Assembly (NCBI RefSeq): GCF_016097555.1
Contig: NC_054706.1
Span: 54,582,009-54,646,008 of the forward strand
DNA from: Gigantopelta aegis
Taxonomy: Eukaryota > Mollusca > Gastropoda > Neomphalida > Peltospiridae
Length of the DNA: 64,000 bases
Reading direction: 5' to 3'
Part shown: positions 1-10,716 of the stretch, piece after piece
Layout: each line of letters begins with the position of its first letter
How positions within the stretch are numbered: the first letter of the stretch is position 1
The notes under the pieces: model-generated
Seen by the model: only the letters and a program-made list of their open reading frames with translations
Told to the model about the DNA's origin: nothing
The model's database searches: none
Position numbers and translations under genes: made by a program

Positions 1-414
1 AAAGGTAACGCTGAATGAAAATTAGCTGTGTTTAGTTTTGTTATTTCCATCGGCGTAATTAATTTCTACCGCCACTACAACGGGCACCGTTTAATGACGT
101 TACCTATATGATATCACTCTCCACATCTTCTCCATCCACGCTTTATACCGTCTGCAAATAGCACACAAAATCTTGATTCATCCGTGAATAATGTCTGGTT
201 CCATTCTCTGAAGCTCCATTGTTGGTAAATTTAAATATGGGTCCATCTCAATTGTTGTTGTCTATTATATGATATCATAGTGATTCACTCTAGTTTTAAA
301 TACTACGACGTCCACTGTTAGGAGTCGGTCACTGGCGAAGTCAGAGGCTGAATCCGGGGTGGGCGTGCCTGAACCTTAGTGGATAGGGGCACGCAAAATG
401 AGTTGCCAGTTGTT
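1..414. other. No gene seen
   Basis: AT-rich sequence without a convincing exon, RNA gene or repeat that recurs elsewhere in the window. It ends at the first SINE. Confidence 0.5.
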
Positions 415-415
415 A

Positions 416-560
416 GGGGGCGGGACGTAGCCCAGTGGTAAAGCGCTCGCCTGATGCGCGGTCGGTTTGGGATCGATCCCTGTCGGTGGGCCCATTGGGT
501 TGCACCACGACTGGTATATCAAAGGCCGTGGTATGTGCTATCCTGTCTGTGGGATAGTGC
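416..560 (+). repeat. tRNA-derived SINE, 3'-truncated head
   Basis: A box-A-like motif TAGCCCAGTGG lies at 428-438 and a box-B-like GGATCGATCCC at 470-480, the internal promoter of a tRNA-derived SINE. The body (CATTGGG, ACTGGTATATCAAAGGCCGTGG, CTATCCTGTCTGTGGGAT split across the element) matches about twenty other copies here. Transcription by RNA polymerase III is known for this class. The copy stops before the 3' tail, so it is truncated or interrupted. Confidence 0.85.
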
Positions 561-640
561 TAACGTTCGGGAACTATTTGATTGGTTCCAGACGTAGCCA
601 TTTGGTTTAACGTGAAGCGCATTAACCAGTCTAGCGGACG
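555..640 (-). repeat. Dispersed repeat family (R4) fragment
   Basis: ATTTGATTGGTTCC and CCATTTGGTTTAACGTGAAG match, in reverse complement, the copy at 58.57 kb. Related pieces lie near 9.47 and 49.29 kb. No coding potential is visible. Confidence 0.6.
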
Positions 641-879
641 TTTTTCTGCTCGGTCTGGCTGAACACAACCCAGATGTGTTACTACAGGGATTGCGACGTC
701 ACGGGTACAAAGAGGACGACGTGCACATAACCCAGCGGCATGAACTCTACTGCGGACGGTCTGTGCGTGAACTCTAGTGCTGAAGATGGCCACAGACCGC
801 AATTATTTACGCAATATGTTTCTATATAACGTTAGTGGCTATAGTTAGTGGTTAATATTAGTGGGATCGTGGACTTTTT

Positions 880-1190
880 AATGCACATTTGCCTGCCTGA
901 GGGCAACATATCCTAAAAAGGCAGGGTCGTGCGCAGGAAATTTTGCAGGGGGGTGGGGTTGAGGCGTCTGGCGAAGCCCGACACTGCGAGCGCCGCAGGC
1001 GCGAAGTTCGTGGTGGGGGGTCTGGCCCTCCCTCCCACGAAAATTTAGATACATTGACCCCTTCTAGGGCTATTCTGAAGTATTTTCTGCTGGCTAGCCG
1101 AGCTGCTTTCTGACAAAAAATTGTTCGCCTTGAGCGGGGGGGGGGGGGGGGGGGGGGTGTGTGTGTGTGTGTGTGTTTCGACACCTCTTT
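880..1190. repeat. GC-rich repeat tail with poly-G/(GT)n
   Basis: A locally GC-rich block (GCGAGCGCCGCAGGCGCGA near 986) is followed by a run of about 20 G and (GT)n near 1137-1175. The open frame on the - strand across it is built from simple sequence and is not a gene. Confidence 0.55.
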
Positions 1191-1373
1191 CTCTCAGGAT
1201 ATTGATTTAAACAAACACTTCAAAGCCGTCTGTCATGAAATAATCACAGTCAAACAGCAGACTACTCTTTTAAAATGTATCCAACGAACGAAAGCGAGTT
1301 TGATACGTTTTTAAACCACGAGTTGTAAGATAAATAGTACCGGTATCTAACGGACACGAATGTATTATTCTAC

Positions 1374-1655
1374 TTGTTACTGCCAAACAACTATATACTT
1401 GTATAAGGTTGCAAATGAATCATTACGCTTTTTACATGGATTACAACTAATATTCACTATTGTGGGTAGAAGTTAAGTTTGTTTTGTTCAACGACACCAT
1501 TAGTGCACTGGTTGGAACGATAATATTGTGGGTAGAACGATAGAAATACATGGTGAAAAGGTTTCAGGCCAGCTCAGTTTGCCCGAATAATTTTATCCTA
1601 TTTGCCAGAATTTGAAGATTTGCTCCAGCACGGCGGGCAGTTGAACCCCCGCCTA
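1374..1655 (+). repeat. Dispersed repeat R3, copy 1
   Basis: GGTTGCAAATGAATCA, CATGGATTACAACTAAT and AAATACATGGTGAAAAGG recur at 3.1-3.3 kb and, reversed, at 20.84-21.10 and 24.76-25.06 kb. Near 1480-1520 a short scrap resembling a SINE 3' tail (TTGTTCAACGACACCATTAG) interrupts it. Confidence 0.65.
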
Positions 1656-1760
1656 CCCGCCCCGTCTCGTACGCTTATTACCCGATTTGACATTAGTGTT
1701 TCTTTCTATTATGACTACAAACGATAACTTTGAATCATCACAATATCACGCTTTTAAAAA

Positions 1761-2214
1761 TAGATCCCCGTCGGTGGCACCATTGGGCTATTTTTCGTTC
1801 TAGCCAATGCTCTACAACTTATGTAACAAAGGCCGTGGTATGTACTATCCTGCAGGGCCGTACCCTCCGGGGGGCAGGGGGGGCAGCTGCCCCCCCCCCG
1901 AGAATCTTGTCCTTTTTTTTATTTTATATATATCTCCAGTAATAGCATAGAAATGTTTAATCTTTATAGTATGTTAAAAATTATTTATAAAATTTAGTGC
2001 CCCCCCCCCCTATGGATTTTGGTCAGGGTACGGCCCTGTCCTGTTTGTGTGCATATAAAAAGATCCCTTGCTGCTAATCAAAAAGAGTAGCCCATGAACT
2101 GGCAACAGCGTGTCCGCTCTCTATATATGTGTGGTCCTTAACCATATGTCTGACGCCATATAACCGTAAATAAAATGTATTGAGTGCGTCGTTAAATAAA
2201 ACATGTCCTTCCTT
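1761..2214 (+). repeat. SINE, tail type A, interrupted by a transposon
   Basis: A SINE body starting at CCCCGTCGGTGG runs to the type A tail (TGTCTGACGCCATATAACCG, GTTAAATAAAACATGTCCTT). It lacks the tRNA head. A 186-bp element is inserted at 1853-2038. Confidence 0.85.
1853..2038. mobile_element. hAT-like MITE inside a SINE
   Basis: The ends form inverted repeats CAGGGCCGTACCC / GGGTACGGCCCTG, flanked by TCCTG on both sides (1848-1852 and 2039-2043). The interior has opposed C-rich and poly-C tracts. Removing it restores the SINE consensus. The 5-bp duplication is short for hAT (usually 8), so the superfamily is uncertain. Confidence 0.65.
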
Positions 2215-2229
2215 CTTTTAAAAATAGCT

Positions 2230-2800
2230 CATTTAGCACACAACGGATCGATCGTCTGGTGGTTGTGATATAAGTCTCGTGCGCAGACTGTCTAGAAAAT
2301 ATTTAAATGAGTTTGAAAGTCTACCCGAGCGGACTAGTCTTGTTGACAGTTGTGGTTAACCGCACATAATCTTCTCCTGCAGCCTGTTATTTACTAAATG
2401 TACTACTAGTATTTATCTGGAAAGCCCACACGTGACACGGTTAAAGAAGTAGGTCAGCGGGAGACTATAGCCTTTTGAGTTTTGAAAAAAACCTGGGTTA
2501 GATAACAGTGATAATTAATACTACAGTCCGTCCCATCAAATGTTCTGTAAAAATGTTGTGTTTTTTGTTGTTGTTGTTTTGTTTTTGTAAATAATTTCAG
2601 TGTGGTTTGACGTAAGAAGAAACGTAAAAGTGTTTTGGAAATAACAGAAAAATACTATTTTTGTGTGCAATTTACAAATCAATCGGCTCAGAAGTAAATT
2701 TCATAGTATGAAAAAAAGGCGTTCCCTGTGGGACGGACTATAGGTCAACTATTTTCTACGTATTATATCGGAGATTAGGGTGAGAGGGCACTTCTTTGTT
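2230..2800. other. No gene seen
   Basis: AT-rich intergenic or intronic sequence with T-rich tracts near 2560-2590. No exon, RNA gene or repeat was supported. Confidence 0.45.
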
Positions 2801-2925
2801 TATTTCCAGTGACCAAACGGAGACCGTGTATGGCTGCTATGCCTAAAATGAAAACTTTTTCTTAAATCTGACACCACAGTAATTTTAGTCTGATTGTTTT
2901 CGATCTGACTCATAACATTAAACTT

Positions 2926-2938
2926 ATGCAAAACCCAG
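2926..2938 (+). CDS. Candidate first coding exon (M-Q-N-P-G)
   Basis: ATG CAA AAC CCA G is followed directly by GTAGGT, so translation would leave the exon in phase 1, the phase used by downstream locus A exons. A possible upstream acceptor is the AATTTTAG ending at 2888. The same ATG, 3-6 codons, G|GT layout recurs at 3590, 10007 and 13629. The peptide is too short to carry information; RNA evidence is absent. Confidence 0.3.
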
Positions 2939-3099
2939 GTAGGTAAGGCTCGTGGCGTGCCGAACGAAGGTTATAGTGTGTCCACATAAGACGTACGGGC
3001 TCCCATTATTGTAGGGGGACAGGCTGCCTTTTGTCCGAATTAAACGAAAATGCCCGAATCTGGATAACAATATTTATTCATATTTAATTATGATATCAT

Positions 3100-3290
3100 T
3101 ATACTGTCAAACAGCTATAGGGTTGCAAATGAAACACGCATGGATTATGTAGGCTAATATTTTAAGTAGAATGATGAAAAAAACCCATGTTGAAAAGGTT
3201 TTTAGCATGCTCATTTATGCAGAAAATCTTTTATTGTTTTCACCCGAAATTGAGGATTTGCCCCACCGCCTCCTGTCTCGTACGCTCCAA
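3100..3290 (+). repeat. Dispersed repeat R3, copy 2
   Basis: Matches copy 1 (GGTTGCAAATGAA, TGAAAAGGTTT, CTGTCTCGTACGC). It leads into a poly-G stretch at 3295-3312. The open frames on both strands over 3187-3510 come from this low-complexity stretch. Confidence 0.6.
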
Positions 3291-3589
3291 GAGGGGGGCG
3301 GGGGGGGGGGGGTTGAGTGATACTCCCCCGGAAAATATAGTGAAAAAACATTTTGCTTGGGGGGAGGGGGAGGGGGTTCGACACCCGAAACCCCCTCCTG
3401 GACACACGCCTGAAACCGATGATCCTCGTTACAGTATAAATAAAATAGCATATTTCGTTACGCCCATTTCCAGCTCTATTTTGAAAGACAGGTAATATGT
3501 TTTCCCCCATACTCTATTTATATTATTGCCAGTGATTGGCTATTTGATGTTAGGCCTACGTGCTCCTTGTCATAATATAGCATATATCA

Positions 3590-3605
3590 ATGGTTTCCAA
3601 AACAG
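3590..3605 (+). CDS. Candidate first coding exon (M-V-S-K-T-G)
   Basis: ATG GTT TCC AAA ACA G precedes GTAGGT, exit phase 1. The preceding ATAATATAGCA resembles the sequence before the 10007 ATG, and a TATTGCCAG acceptor-like site lies at about 3532. This suggests a duplicated, perhaps alternative, 5' exon of locus A. Splicing and transcription are unproven. Confidence 0.35.
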
Positions 3606-5366
3606 GTAGGTAGATTATTTTTAATGAGCGACTAAATATATAAATTTACAGGTGAAAGCGCAAATGGATATTATTGGTATTACATAATAGGTGTTAACTT
3701 TGCATATTGTTTGTTTTTCGTTTAAAAGAAAACATTGATGTGTGCATTTAGGCTAACTCTTGTATTTTGTATAAATCTTTCAACAGTTTTAAAACACTGA
3801 AAAAGGTCTACAGTGGAGGAGAAAGGAAGGCTGAGAGTGAGAGCGCAGTATCTTGTTTTAAAAATATGATTTAATGTTTCAGGTTTTTTTATTTTAAAGT
3901 TATAACATTTAGTAGAAACCTTTCATCTCTGCAGGCATTGAGTTCTGCTTTTTAGTGTTGTAAATTGTTTAGCACCATATGTCCTGGTAGATGTGCTTTT
4001 CTAGTTTTAGCACAGATCTCATGAAGTGACGGCGCCATCTTGAATTCGATCAGATATTCAAGTTTGGTGTTAGGTTACCTGTTAACTTTGAACTTCAACA
4101 ATGGCATGAGTATCAGTGTTTTAATTTGACTTGATCATTTTATGAGATCCACAACTAATATTTTTAACTATTGCAATTTTAACCGTATTGATTGTGTAAA
4201 ATACAGTAGACAAGGTTGCCTAGTTACGGTATTGTAACGGAAACTTTCGTCAACGTCAGTGCTACTTTATCATATCTAAAGGTTGCCTAGCCCGAGTACT
4301 CTGACTGTAAGAGAGCTAGACGGACATTTGGACATAAACACGCTCTCATTACAGTCAGAGACCAACCTATGTCTTTTTTTGGCAATTCCTGACTACCAGA
4401 CGGTAGGCAACGAGTCCCGCTCTAATACCACAACAATCCTATGTTTGACGTCAAATACCTTTACATCAATCATTTTCGAGTTAAGTGATACAAAAAAATC
4501 CACATATTAATCACTAATACACTTACTACAGAAAGAAACCCGACAGCACCCACATTCAGCTACGCTTCGTGACACTCCGTCGCAACAATTGCAAAGCTCG
4601 GCGATCTATTTCGAGACGTAGACCACGTGATCGCGCACTGGGCGATTCCGCCTTGTGCAGCAGTTACAGGGGCCGTCTCATATCAAGCGGTTATTATTTT
4701 CATAAACAAATCGTCAGTCAAAAAAGAACTTGTAAATCAGCGACAAATATCATTGTCGTACTGTTAACTGCCAATGCGTATCGATGGGTAATCTCATTAA
4801 TTGTGGCTACATTCTACATTTTAAAACTCCCACACACCCTCTCGTTCTGAGTACAGTTTGTGGCCCTGATCAGAAATCGTGGTAGCGTACTTGAACATCA
4901 AACTGATATAAGCAGGTTAATTCCCGACATCGGACCTGGCAGTCATTTGTGGCCATACATGCATACGGCGAAACTCATCGCCATCGGTCCCTAGGCGTCA
5001 GCTTGTCTACTATGACGGAACTCCTGTCTACAACTGATCATTGAGTATTGTGTTACAGAATCGGTCTTTGTTCAGTTGTTGAAAACAATTGGGCTGTGTT
5101 CTACGTAGGTTAATTCATTGTCAATAATTATTAACTACCATACATATATGTGATTTAGCCTACATTTGCTTGGATAAAACGATCGTTCATATGAAATTAG
5201 TTATTAAGCAAACAGAATACTTACAACCAACCCAAAACAAAATTTGAACTATTTTTATTACTTAATTTACTAGTATCCTACCGCCTTTTTCTTCTTTATT
5301 TTTCTTTTTGCTTTTTAATGAGATATTACACCACAGTTTCACATTTGAGTCATTTCCGCATATTTC

Positions 5367-5640
5367 TTAGGGAGTGGGTTTCAGCTCAGTCGTTTGAGTG
5401 TTCGCGTCGCAGGATCGAACAACCTCGATGGATCCATTAAACCAATTGATTTCTTTGTCGTTCCAACTAATGCACCAGAACTGGTCAGTGGCCTGTGGGA
5501 AAGTACATATAAAAGATCCATTGCTAATGTAGCGGGTTTCTTCTCCAATACTCATATCAGTTACCAAATGTTTGACATTCAATAGCTAGTGATTAATTAA
5601 TCAATGTGCTCTAGTGGTGTCGTTGAACAAAACAAATTTC
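5367..5640 (+). repeat. SINE with a different tRNA head, tail type B
   Basis: The head TTTCAGCTCAGTCGTTTGAG with box-B-like GGATCGAAC differs from the common TAGCCCAGTGG head, but the body and tail (CAATAGCTAGTGATTAATTA, GTGCTCTAGTGGTGTCGTTG) are shared. It lies inside the long-TIR element. Confidence 0.75.
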
Positions 5641-5905
5641 AATATTTTTTAGTTTGATCTGAATAGCAAAACAACTATAAGATAAGTTTTAAAGATCGAA
5701 TGAGCTATGCACGATTCAATTTTGATTTTGCAGTAACAAGCATTGCCATCCTTCCCCTTAACGCCTCGGAATACATCTTATGATACCCCATCCCCTCAAG
5801 AGCGTTACGTAATTGTTGAAGAAAAAAACCCCACACACACACTCTACTACTGTACTAATGACTAATTCATAAAACATAAAATAATCAAATTAAATTACTA
5901 CTTAC

Positions 5906-6079
5906 TTTATCTTTCATAAGAGGAGGCAGTACGTAGCACATACTTTTGCCGTATCCTGTCGATAACACCCAAATGTATCCTTCAAATTCAAAATGGAATC
6001 AATAATGTGTAATTGTTTTGGTTTAATGACGTAATGAAATCCAAATTCATCCAAAACGGCATTAGCCAACTCTTCCATG
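5906..6079 (-). pseudogene. RecQ/SF2-type helicase N-terminal exon, frameshifted
   Basis: From the ATG at about 6079 the frame reads MEELANAV, then FGFHYVIKPKQLHIIDSIL, which resembles the Q-motif region of RecQ-like SF2 helicases. After KDTFG the frame shifts by one; the other frame reads VLSTGYGKSMCYVLPPL, whose TGYGKS fits the Walker A (motif I) nucleotide-binding loop. The exon ends at a strong donor, GATAAA|GTAAGT. Only motif I is present: DEAH and all later motifs are missing, so no active helicase can be made. The start lies about 10 bp inside the right terminal repeat boundary, so the repeat may act as promoter. Whether the exon was captured from a host gene or belongs to the transposon family is unknown. 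Confidence 0.6.
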
Positions 6080-6634
6080 TTGTAACTTCGCTTGATATGA
6101 GACGGCCCCTGTAACTGCTGCACAAGGCGGAATCGCCCAGTGCGCGATCACGTGGTCTACGTCTCGAAATAGATCGCCGAGCTTTGCAATTGTTGCGACG
6201 GAGTGTCACGAAGCGTAGCTGAATGTGGGTGCTGTCGGGTTTCTTTCTGTAGTAAGTGTATTAGTGATTAATATGTGGATTTTTTTGTATCACTTAACTC
6301 GAAAATGATTGATGTAAAGGTGTTTGACGTCAAACATAGGATTGTTGTGGTATTAGAGCGGGACTCGTTGCCTACCGTCTGGTAGTCAGGAATTGCCAAA
6401 AAAAGACATATGTTGGTCTCTGACTGTAATGAGAGCGTGTTTATGTCCAAATGTCCGTCTAGCTCTCTTACAGTCAGAGTACTCGGGCTAAAGGTTGCCC
6501 TGCCCCATATCTACTAGTATGTAGTGTAAAACTACAAAACTATAAGTCTTAACTGTTGTAGACATTGTTGTATTAACCTTTCTGACAACCCTGTTCCCCA
6601 GTGAATTTGTTAATGACAAAACATCATGGAAAAC

Positions 6635-6759
6635 CAGTGGCGGATCCAGGTTTGGAGGGGGATCATAAAACAAAAAATTAAAATTAAAATTAAAATATTA
6701 TAAAATTATAACTATCACAAAATTTAGGGGGGCCCTGACCCCACCAGGTTCCGCCTCAG
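6635..6759. mobile_element. Small hAT-like MITE
   Basis: Ends CAGTGGCGGATCCAGG and CCAGGTTCCGCCTCAG are imperfect inverted repeats; GAAAAC lies on both sides. About 125 bp, no coding capacity. Confidence 0.5.
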
Positions 6760-7335
6760 AAAACCAAACAACACAAGGAAAGTGCATGTCTGTGTCTAGA
6801 CCCGAAAGGTCAAGGTTTCCAAGATAATGTTGTGATATGTTAGCAACCATACCAGCATACAAGGTACTGTATTAAAACATTCATGATATTCCATGGAAAT
6901 ATCTGTGGGAAAAACGTGTAAAGATTAATCCCAAAGAAAGACCAGACAGGGCTATTCTCCGAAGCTTCCCTATCAGTTAAAATGGTGCTGGATAACTGTT
7001 CAGAATAACTTTATTCTATACTACTAGCCAAGTCACACTAAATGGTAAGTGTCTAGACATTTCCATGAAGTCCTGAAGATTTGCCTAAAATTCTAAACTG
7101 TTTGGATAGAACACTGAATCTGAAGAGTATACATGATGAAGAAATAAGGCTGTGTTGTACAGAATACTTGAAAATGAAAACGTAAAGTGATAATAAAATG
7201 AAAGAAAAACTCAGAGTAAAGGGGTTTTTGTAGAAAATTGAAGAAAAACTAACAAAAAAAGACACAAAATTGTCGATCAGATACATGGTGCAGCACATAT
7301 CCTTGTCACCTAGTAGTAAATATGTTTATAAATAC
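6760..7335. other. No gene seen
   Basis: AT-rich stretch ahead of the 53-bp array. The open frame on the - strand is a run of F/S/L codons typical of AT-rich noncoding DNA. Confidence 0.4.
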
Positions 7336-7339
7336 ATCA

Positions 7340-8178
7340 GGGTTGGAAAAATGTTTCAATTTAGTGGTAGCCCACCGGGCTACCAGATACCTAAATTGTG
7401 GTAGCCCAGCATCATATTCTGGTAGCCCACCGCTACCAGGTACCTAAATTGTGGTAGCCCAGCATCATATTCTGGTAACCCACCGCTACCAGGTACCTAA
7501 ATTGTGGTAGCCCAGCATCATATTCTGGTAGCCCACCGCTACCAGGTACCTAAATTGTGGTATAGCCCAGCATCATATTCTGGTAGCCCACCGCTACCAG
7601 GTACCTAAATTGTGGTAGCCCAGCATCATATTCTGGTAGCCCACCGCTACCAGGTACCTAAATTGTGGTATAGCCCAGCATCATATTCTGGTAGCCCACC
7701 GCTACCAGGTACCTAAATTGTGGTAGCCCAGCATCATATTCTGGTAACCCACCGCTACCAGGTACCTAAATTGTGGTAGCCCAGCATCATATTCTGGTAG
7801 CCCACCGCTACCAGGTACCTAAATTGTGGTATAGCCCAGCATCATATTCTGGTAGCCCACCGCTACCAGGTACTTAAATTGTGGTAGCCCAGCATCATAT
7901 TCTGGTAGCCCACCGCTACCAGGTACCTAAATTGTGGTAGCCCAGCATCATATTCTGGTAGCCCAACGCTACCAGGTACCTAAATTGTGGTAGCCCAGCA
8001 TCATATTCTGGTAGCCCACCGCTACCAGGTACCTAAATTGTGGTAGCCCAGCATCATATTCTGGTAGCCCAACGCTACCAGGTACCTAAATTGTGGTAGC
8101 CCAGCATCATATTCTGGTAGCCCAACGCTACCAGGTACCTAAATTGTGGTAGCCCAGCATCATATTCTGGTAGCCCCA
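7340..8178. repeat. 53-bp minisatellite, about 15-16 copies
   Basis: The unit contains GGTACCTAAATTGTGGTAGC, CCAGCATCATATTCTGGTAG and CCCACCGCTACCA. Some copies are 55 bp (GGTATAGCCC), and CACCG/AACCG variants are interspersed. CAGGGTTGGAAAAA at 7338 resembles a hAT-type end, but no opposite end was found. The motif style resembles the hAT MITE at 25.38 kb. Confidence 0.9.
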
Positions 8179-8188
8179 AAATATTCTT

Positions 8189-8560
8189 ATGCAGTATTAT
8201 CTATGCAACATATGTAAGGAAATGGGAAAAAAACATGAACTAAACATTTGTGAAAGAACAAAAGGTGTGAGATTGGATGACATCTTGTTAGGAACCGAAC
8301 GGCCAAATAAGGCAAAATATGAAACCATAGAACAAAGTATTTTCGGACCTTATCAGACCATACACAATAAACCTGTTGATAGCATAGCTATGTGTCAAGT
8401 GTCCAATGAGCAAAATGAAGGAGACTTATATGGTGTAATACATGGATTGTGTGGATACATTCGGTGTAGGAGTGCCAGGTTTATAGAAAATTACAGTTGG
8501 ATTATCGCTTCTCTTTACATGTTAATAGTATTAAAAGAAAGGTTACTTTTTTCTGGATAA
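8189..8560 (+). CDS. Unrecognised ORF after the minisatellite
   Basis: A 123-codon open frame starts 11 bp after the last minisatellite unit. It has an early CxxC-type segment (CNICKEMGKKHELNICE) and a hydrophobic C-terminus (WIIASLYMLIVL). I recognise no family. Splice acceptors, a conserved paralogue or a Kozak context are not evident. It may be a remnant of a transposon whose terminal part was amplified into the array, or chance. Confidence 0.25.
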   Translation: MQYYLCNICKEMGKKHELNICERTKGVRLDDILLGTERPNKAKYETIEQSIFGPYQTIHNKPVDSIAMCQVSNEQNEGDLYGVIHGLCGYIRCRSARFIENYSWIIASLYMLIVLKERLLFSG

Positions 8561-8599
8561 AATATTCGCCTGACTCTCTCCCTTCCCGACTACTTTTAA

Positions 8600-9310
8600 A
8601 GTTTAGGACTAGTAAAATTTAGGGCTATGGTAAGGTTCCCACTTTATGTCGATACAATAGAGGGCACCGGGTGTATATAGCTGTATCACGTACAGTTTGA
8701 GATCAAGTTTAACTTTCATGGGAATTTACCCATTTTGACAGTGTTGCGGCCAAATCAAGTTTGACTTTCATGATAATTTATTCAAGGGCCATAACTCCGT
8801 CAAAAATGGAATTTCTCCATGTTTAACAGAGTTACGGCCCTTGAACTCTGATGCCTGGTAGGTGTTATGTATTGTTTTAGCGGTACTCTCAGAATGATTG
8901 TTAGTCCCCTACCGGTCCAACAGGAGCAGATTATAGGTTTTTATCTCCATCCTTCTCTCTGACTGTCTGTCCATCTGTCTGTCTAAAATATATTTTTCCG
9001 GGTGGGTTTTTTTCATAATGCATTGAGATATTGAACTGAAATGTTGTGTATAGTTTTTTCATGTACCTTTACAGATAAAGTTTGACTTTTGTGGCAATTT
9101 ACCCATTTTTCACAGAGTTATGGCTCTTGAATTTAGGAGTTACACAAATTTGTTTTCCAGACTTTGCTTTCGCAGTGCCTGAAAATATTGAGATGAAATT
9201 TTGTATATAGCTTTATCAAGTATTGTTACCAATCAAGTTCACCCTTCGCAACGATTTACCAATTTTTCACAGAGTTATGGCCCCTGTTTATTTTGAGTTT
9301 GCAAACACTT
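8600..9310 (+). repeat. Dispersed repeat R2, several joined copies
   Basis: Repeated blocks share GTTTGACTTT, GGCAATTTACCCATTTTT, CACAGAGTTATGGC and TAGTCCCCTACCGGTCCAAC. The same family occurs at 16.97-17.95, 21.25-21.75, 25.17-25.80 and 31.66-31.94 kb. GTCCCCTACCGG at the start and CCCGGTAGGGGAC at the end of other copies suggest short inverted ends. Confidence 0.7.
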
Positions 9311-9459
9311 GATCCGCCAGCTGCCAATATAAGATTAACGTTCGGGATTACCTCATACACTGGCTCAAATGTTCACTTTGCATGTTGCTTACACCGTGTC
9401 AAATCGAGCAGGTGTCACGAGGTTGTAAAGCTGGCGGATGGGGAAGGGTGGGTGTTAGT

Positions 9460-9565
9460 ATGGCAATCAAATACTTCGCGAACGTTAGCGAAACATGTGT
9501 CGGCTGAACTTGAGGCTGGTATCTGTTCCATAGTCTGCAGATCACAGACGGCAAAACATTGAACA
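9460..9565 (+). repeat. Dispersed repeat R4 fragment
   Basis: CAATCAAATACTTCGCGAAC and CTGAACTTGAGGCTGGT match the R4 copy at 58.63 kb closely. Confidence 0.65.
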
Positions 9566-9968
9566 TTTTGGCTACATCACGCTGAATTCTACCAGTTTGA
9601 AGCATGCCAGTAGCCGTAAGGAATTCCTCATGTTGTAGATGCCCCATCACTAATTTAAAGACTAACAATGCATAATCCAAAGAATAAAGGTTAATTGATA
9701 ATGAAAGTAGTAATCACTCAAACAGATTTATTGACCGCTCTGTGAAGTATCAAAATCGCGGATGCCTCCCTCCCACGTGTGTGGGGCTACTGCGTGTTGT
9801 ACATGCACATTTTCGTCTCTATGTCTTTGGATGTTAGGTTGTGCAGCCATGGACGTTCTTTCCTAGGCACTAATTTTTAAAAGCTGTTCTTTGTTCCAAT
9901 CATTGGTAATGACATTTGCATTTTAAATTTCCCTGCTTTTTTTAAGACTATATCTTATTTATTTCCAG

Positions 9969-10019
9969 ATATAACCTTGCTGTCCAACATAAAATATAGC
10001 ACGATTATGTCTCAGGCAG
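9969..10019 (+). CDS. Candidate locus A 5' exon, 51 bp, phase 1-1 or first exon
   Basis: ATTTCCAG precedes the exon and GTAAGT follows it. In phase 1 the 51 bp read D-ITLLSNIKYSTIMSQA-G without stop. Alternatively ATG at 10007 (M-S-Q-A-G) is the start and the rest is 5' untranslated. The sequence just upstream of the ATG resembles that at 3.57 kb, supporting a duplicated 5' exon. Strong splice sites, but no transcript evidence and unknown function. Confidence 0.4.
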
Positions 10020-10052
10020 GTAAGTAAAAAAACCTCACATGGGTTTTAAAAG

Positions 10053-10266
10053 TTTGTTTTGTTTAACGACACCACTAGAGCACATTGATTTATTAAACAT
10101 TGGCTATTGGATATCAAACAGGACCATTTTGACACCGTCATAGAGATGAAACCCGCTACATTTTTCCATTAGTAGCAAGGGATCTATTATATGCACCATC
10201 CCACACAGGATGGCACATACCACGGTCTTTGATATACCAGTCGTGGTGCACTGGCTAAAGCAAGAA
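10053..10266 (-). repeat. SINE, tail type B, with 14-bp TSD
   Basis: Reverse-strand SINE body and tail. The 14-bp ATGGGTTTTAAAAG flanks it at 10039-10052 and 10267-10280, a target-primed retrotransposition signature. The tRNA head is missing (5' truncation). It sits in the putative intron right after the 10019 donor. Confidence 0.9.
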
Positions 10267-10716
10267 ATGGGTTTTAAAAGATTCTTCTGTGTTTGCTGCC
10301 ATGGTAACATGCTTTTAACTCACAGCTGTTTCATTTGCTAAAATACATATTAAATACATTTAATCGGAATATTAAAAAAAGAAAAAACCCATGTCCCACT
10401 TTTTGAAAGTGGACAGAAAAAAGGTATGCAATGCCAGACCAGTAGGAATTCTCTCTCTCTCTCTCTCAGTGCAGTGCAGTGCGCACATAAGTCAATACTT
10501 TTCTTGCTTCCCACTATTTAGCAAATTTAAAATGGCGAGGAAAGTTTCGAAGGTTGTCATTGGAATGTTATCGGACATATGTGTGTTAACACCATACGTA
10601 TTGTCAAAAATAACGAAGGATGTTCTCACCAACGGGTGTGTTAGAAATCAAATTAATTGATGCCTATAATATTGATTATAATCAAACACCTTGGAAAAAT
10701 TAAAATAAGTTAAATT

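Larger units (their letters stand above)
4279..6499. mobile_element. Mutator-like element with 402-bp terminal inverted repeats and 9-bp TSD
   Basis: Left terminal repeat 4288-4689 and right repeat 6089-6490 are nearly perfect reverse complements; the outer ends are TAGCCCGAGTACTCTG and its complement. The 9-bp sequence AAGGTTGCC flanks both sides (4279-4287 and 6491-6499). Long terminal repeats plus a 9-bp duplication fit Mutator-like (MULE) transposons. Only one difference was spotted between the arms, so insertion is probably recent. No transposase is visible; the interior carries a helicase exon on the - strand and a degenerate SINE, so it is non-autonomous. Confidence 0.75.

Noticed and set aside
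858..1184. 108-codon frame on the - strand
   Set aside because: Spans poly-G/(GT)n and a GC-rich repeat; proline runs come from simple sequence.
3187..3510. Overlapping frames on both strands
   Set aside because: Poly-G repeat region shared with other R3 copies.
4283..4850. Two frames (75 and 93 codons) recurring inverted at 5988-6450
   Set aside because: They are the two arms of the 402-bp terminal inverted repeat, not genes.
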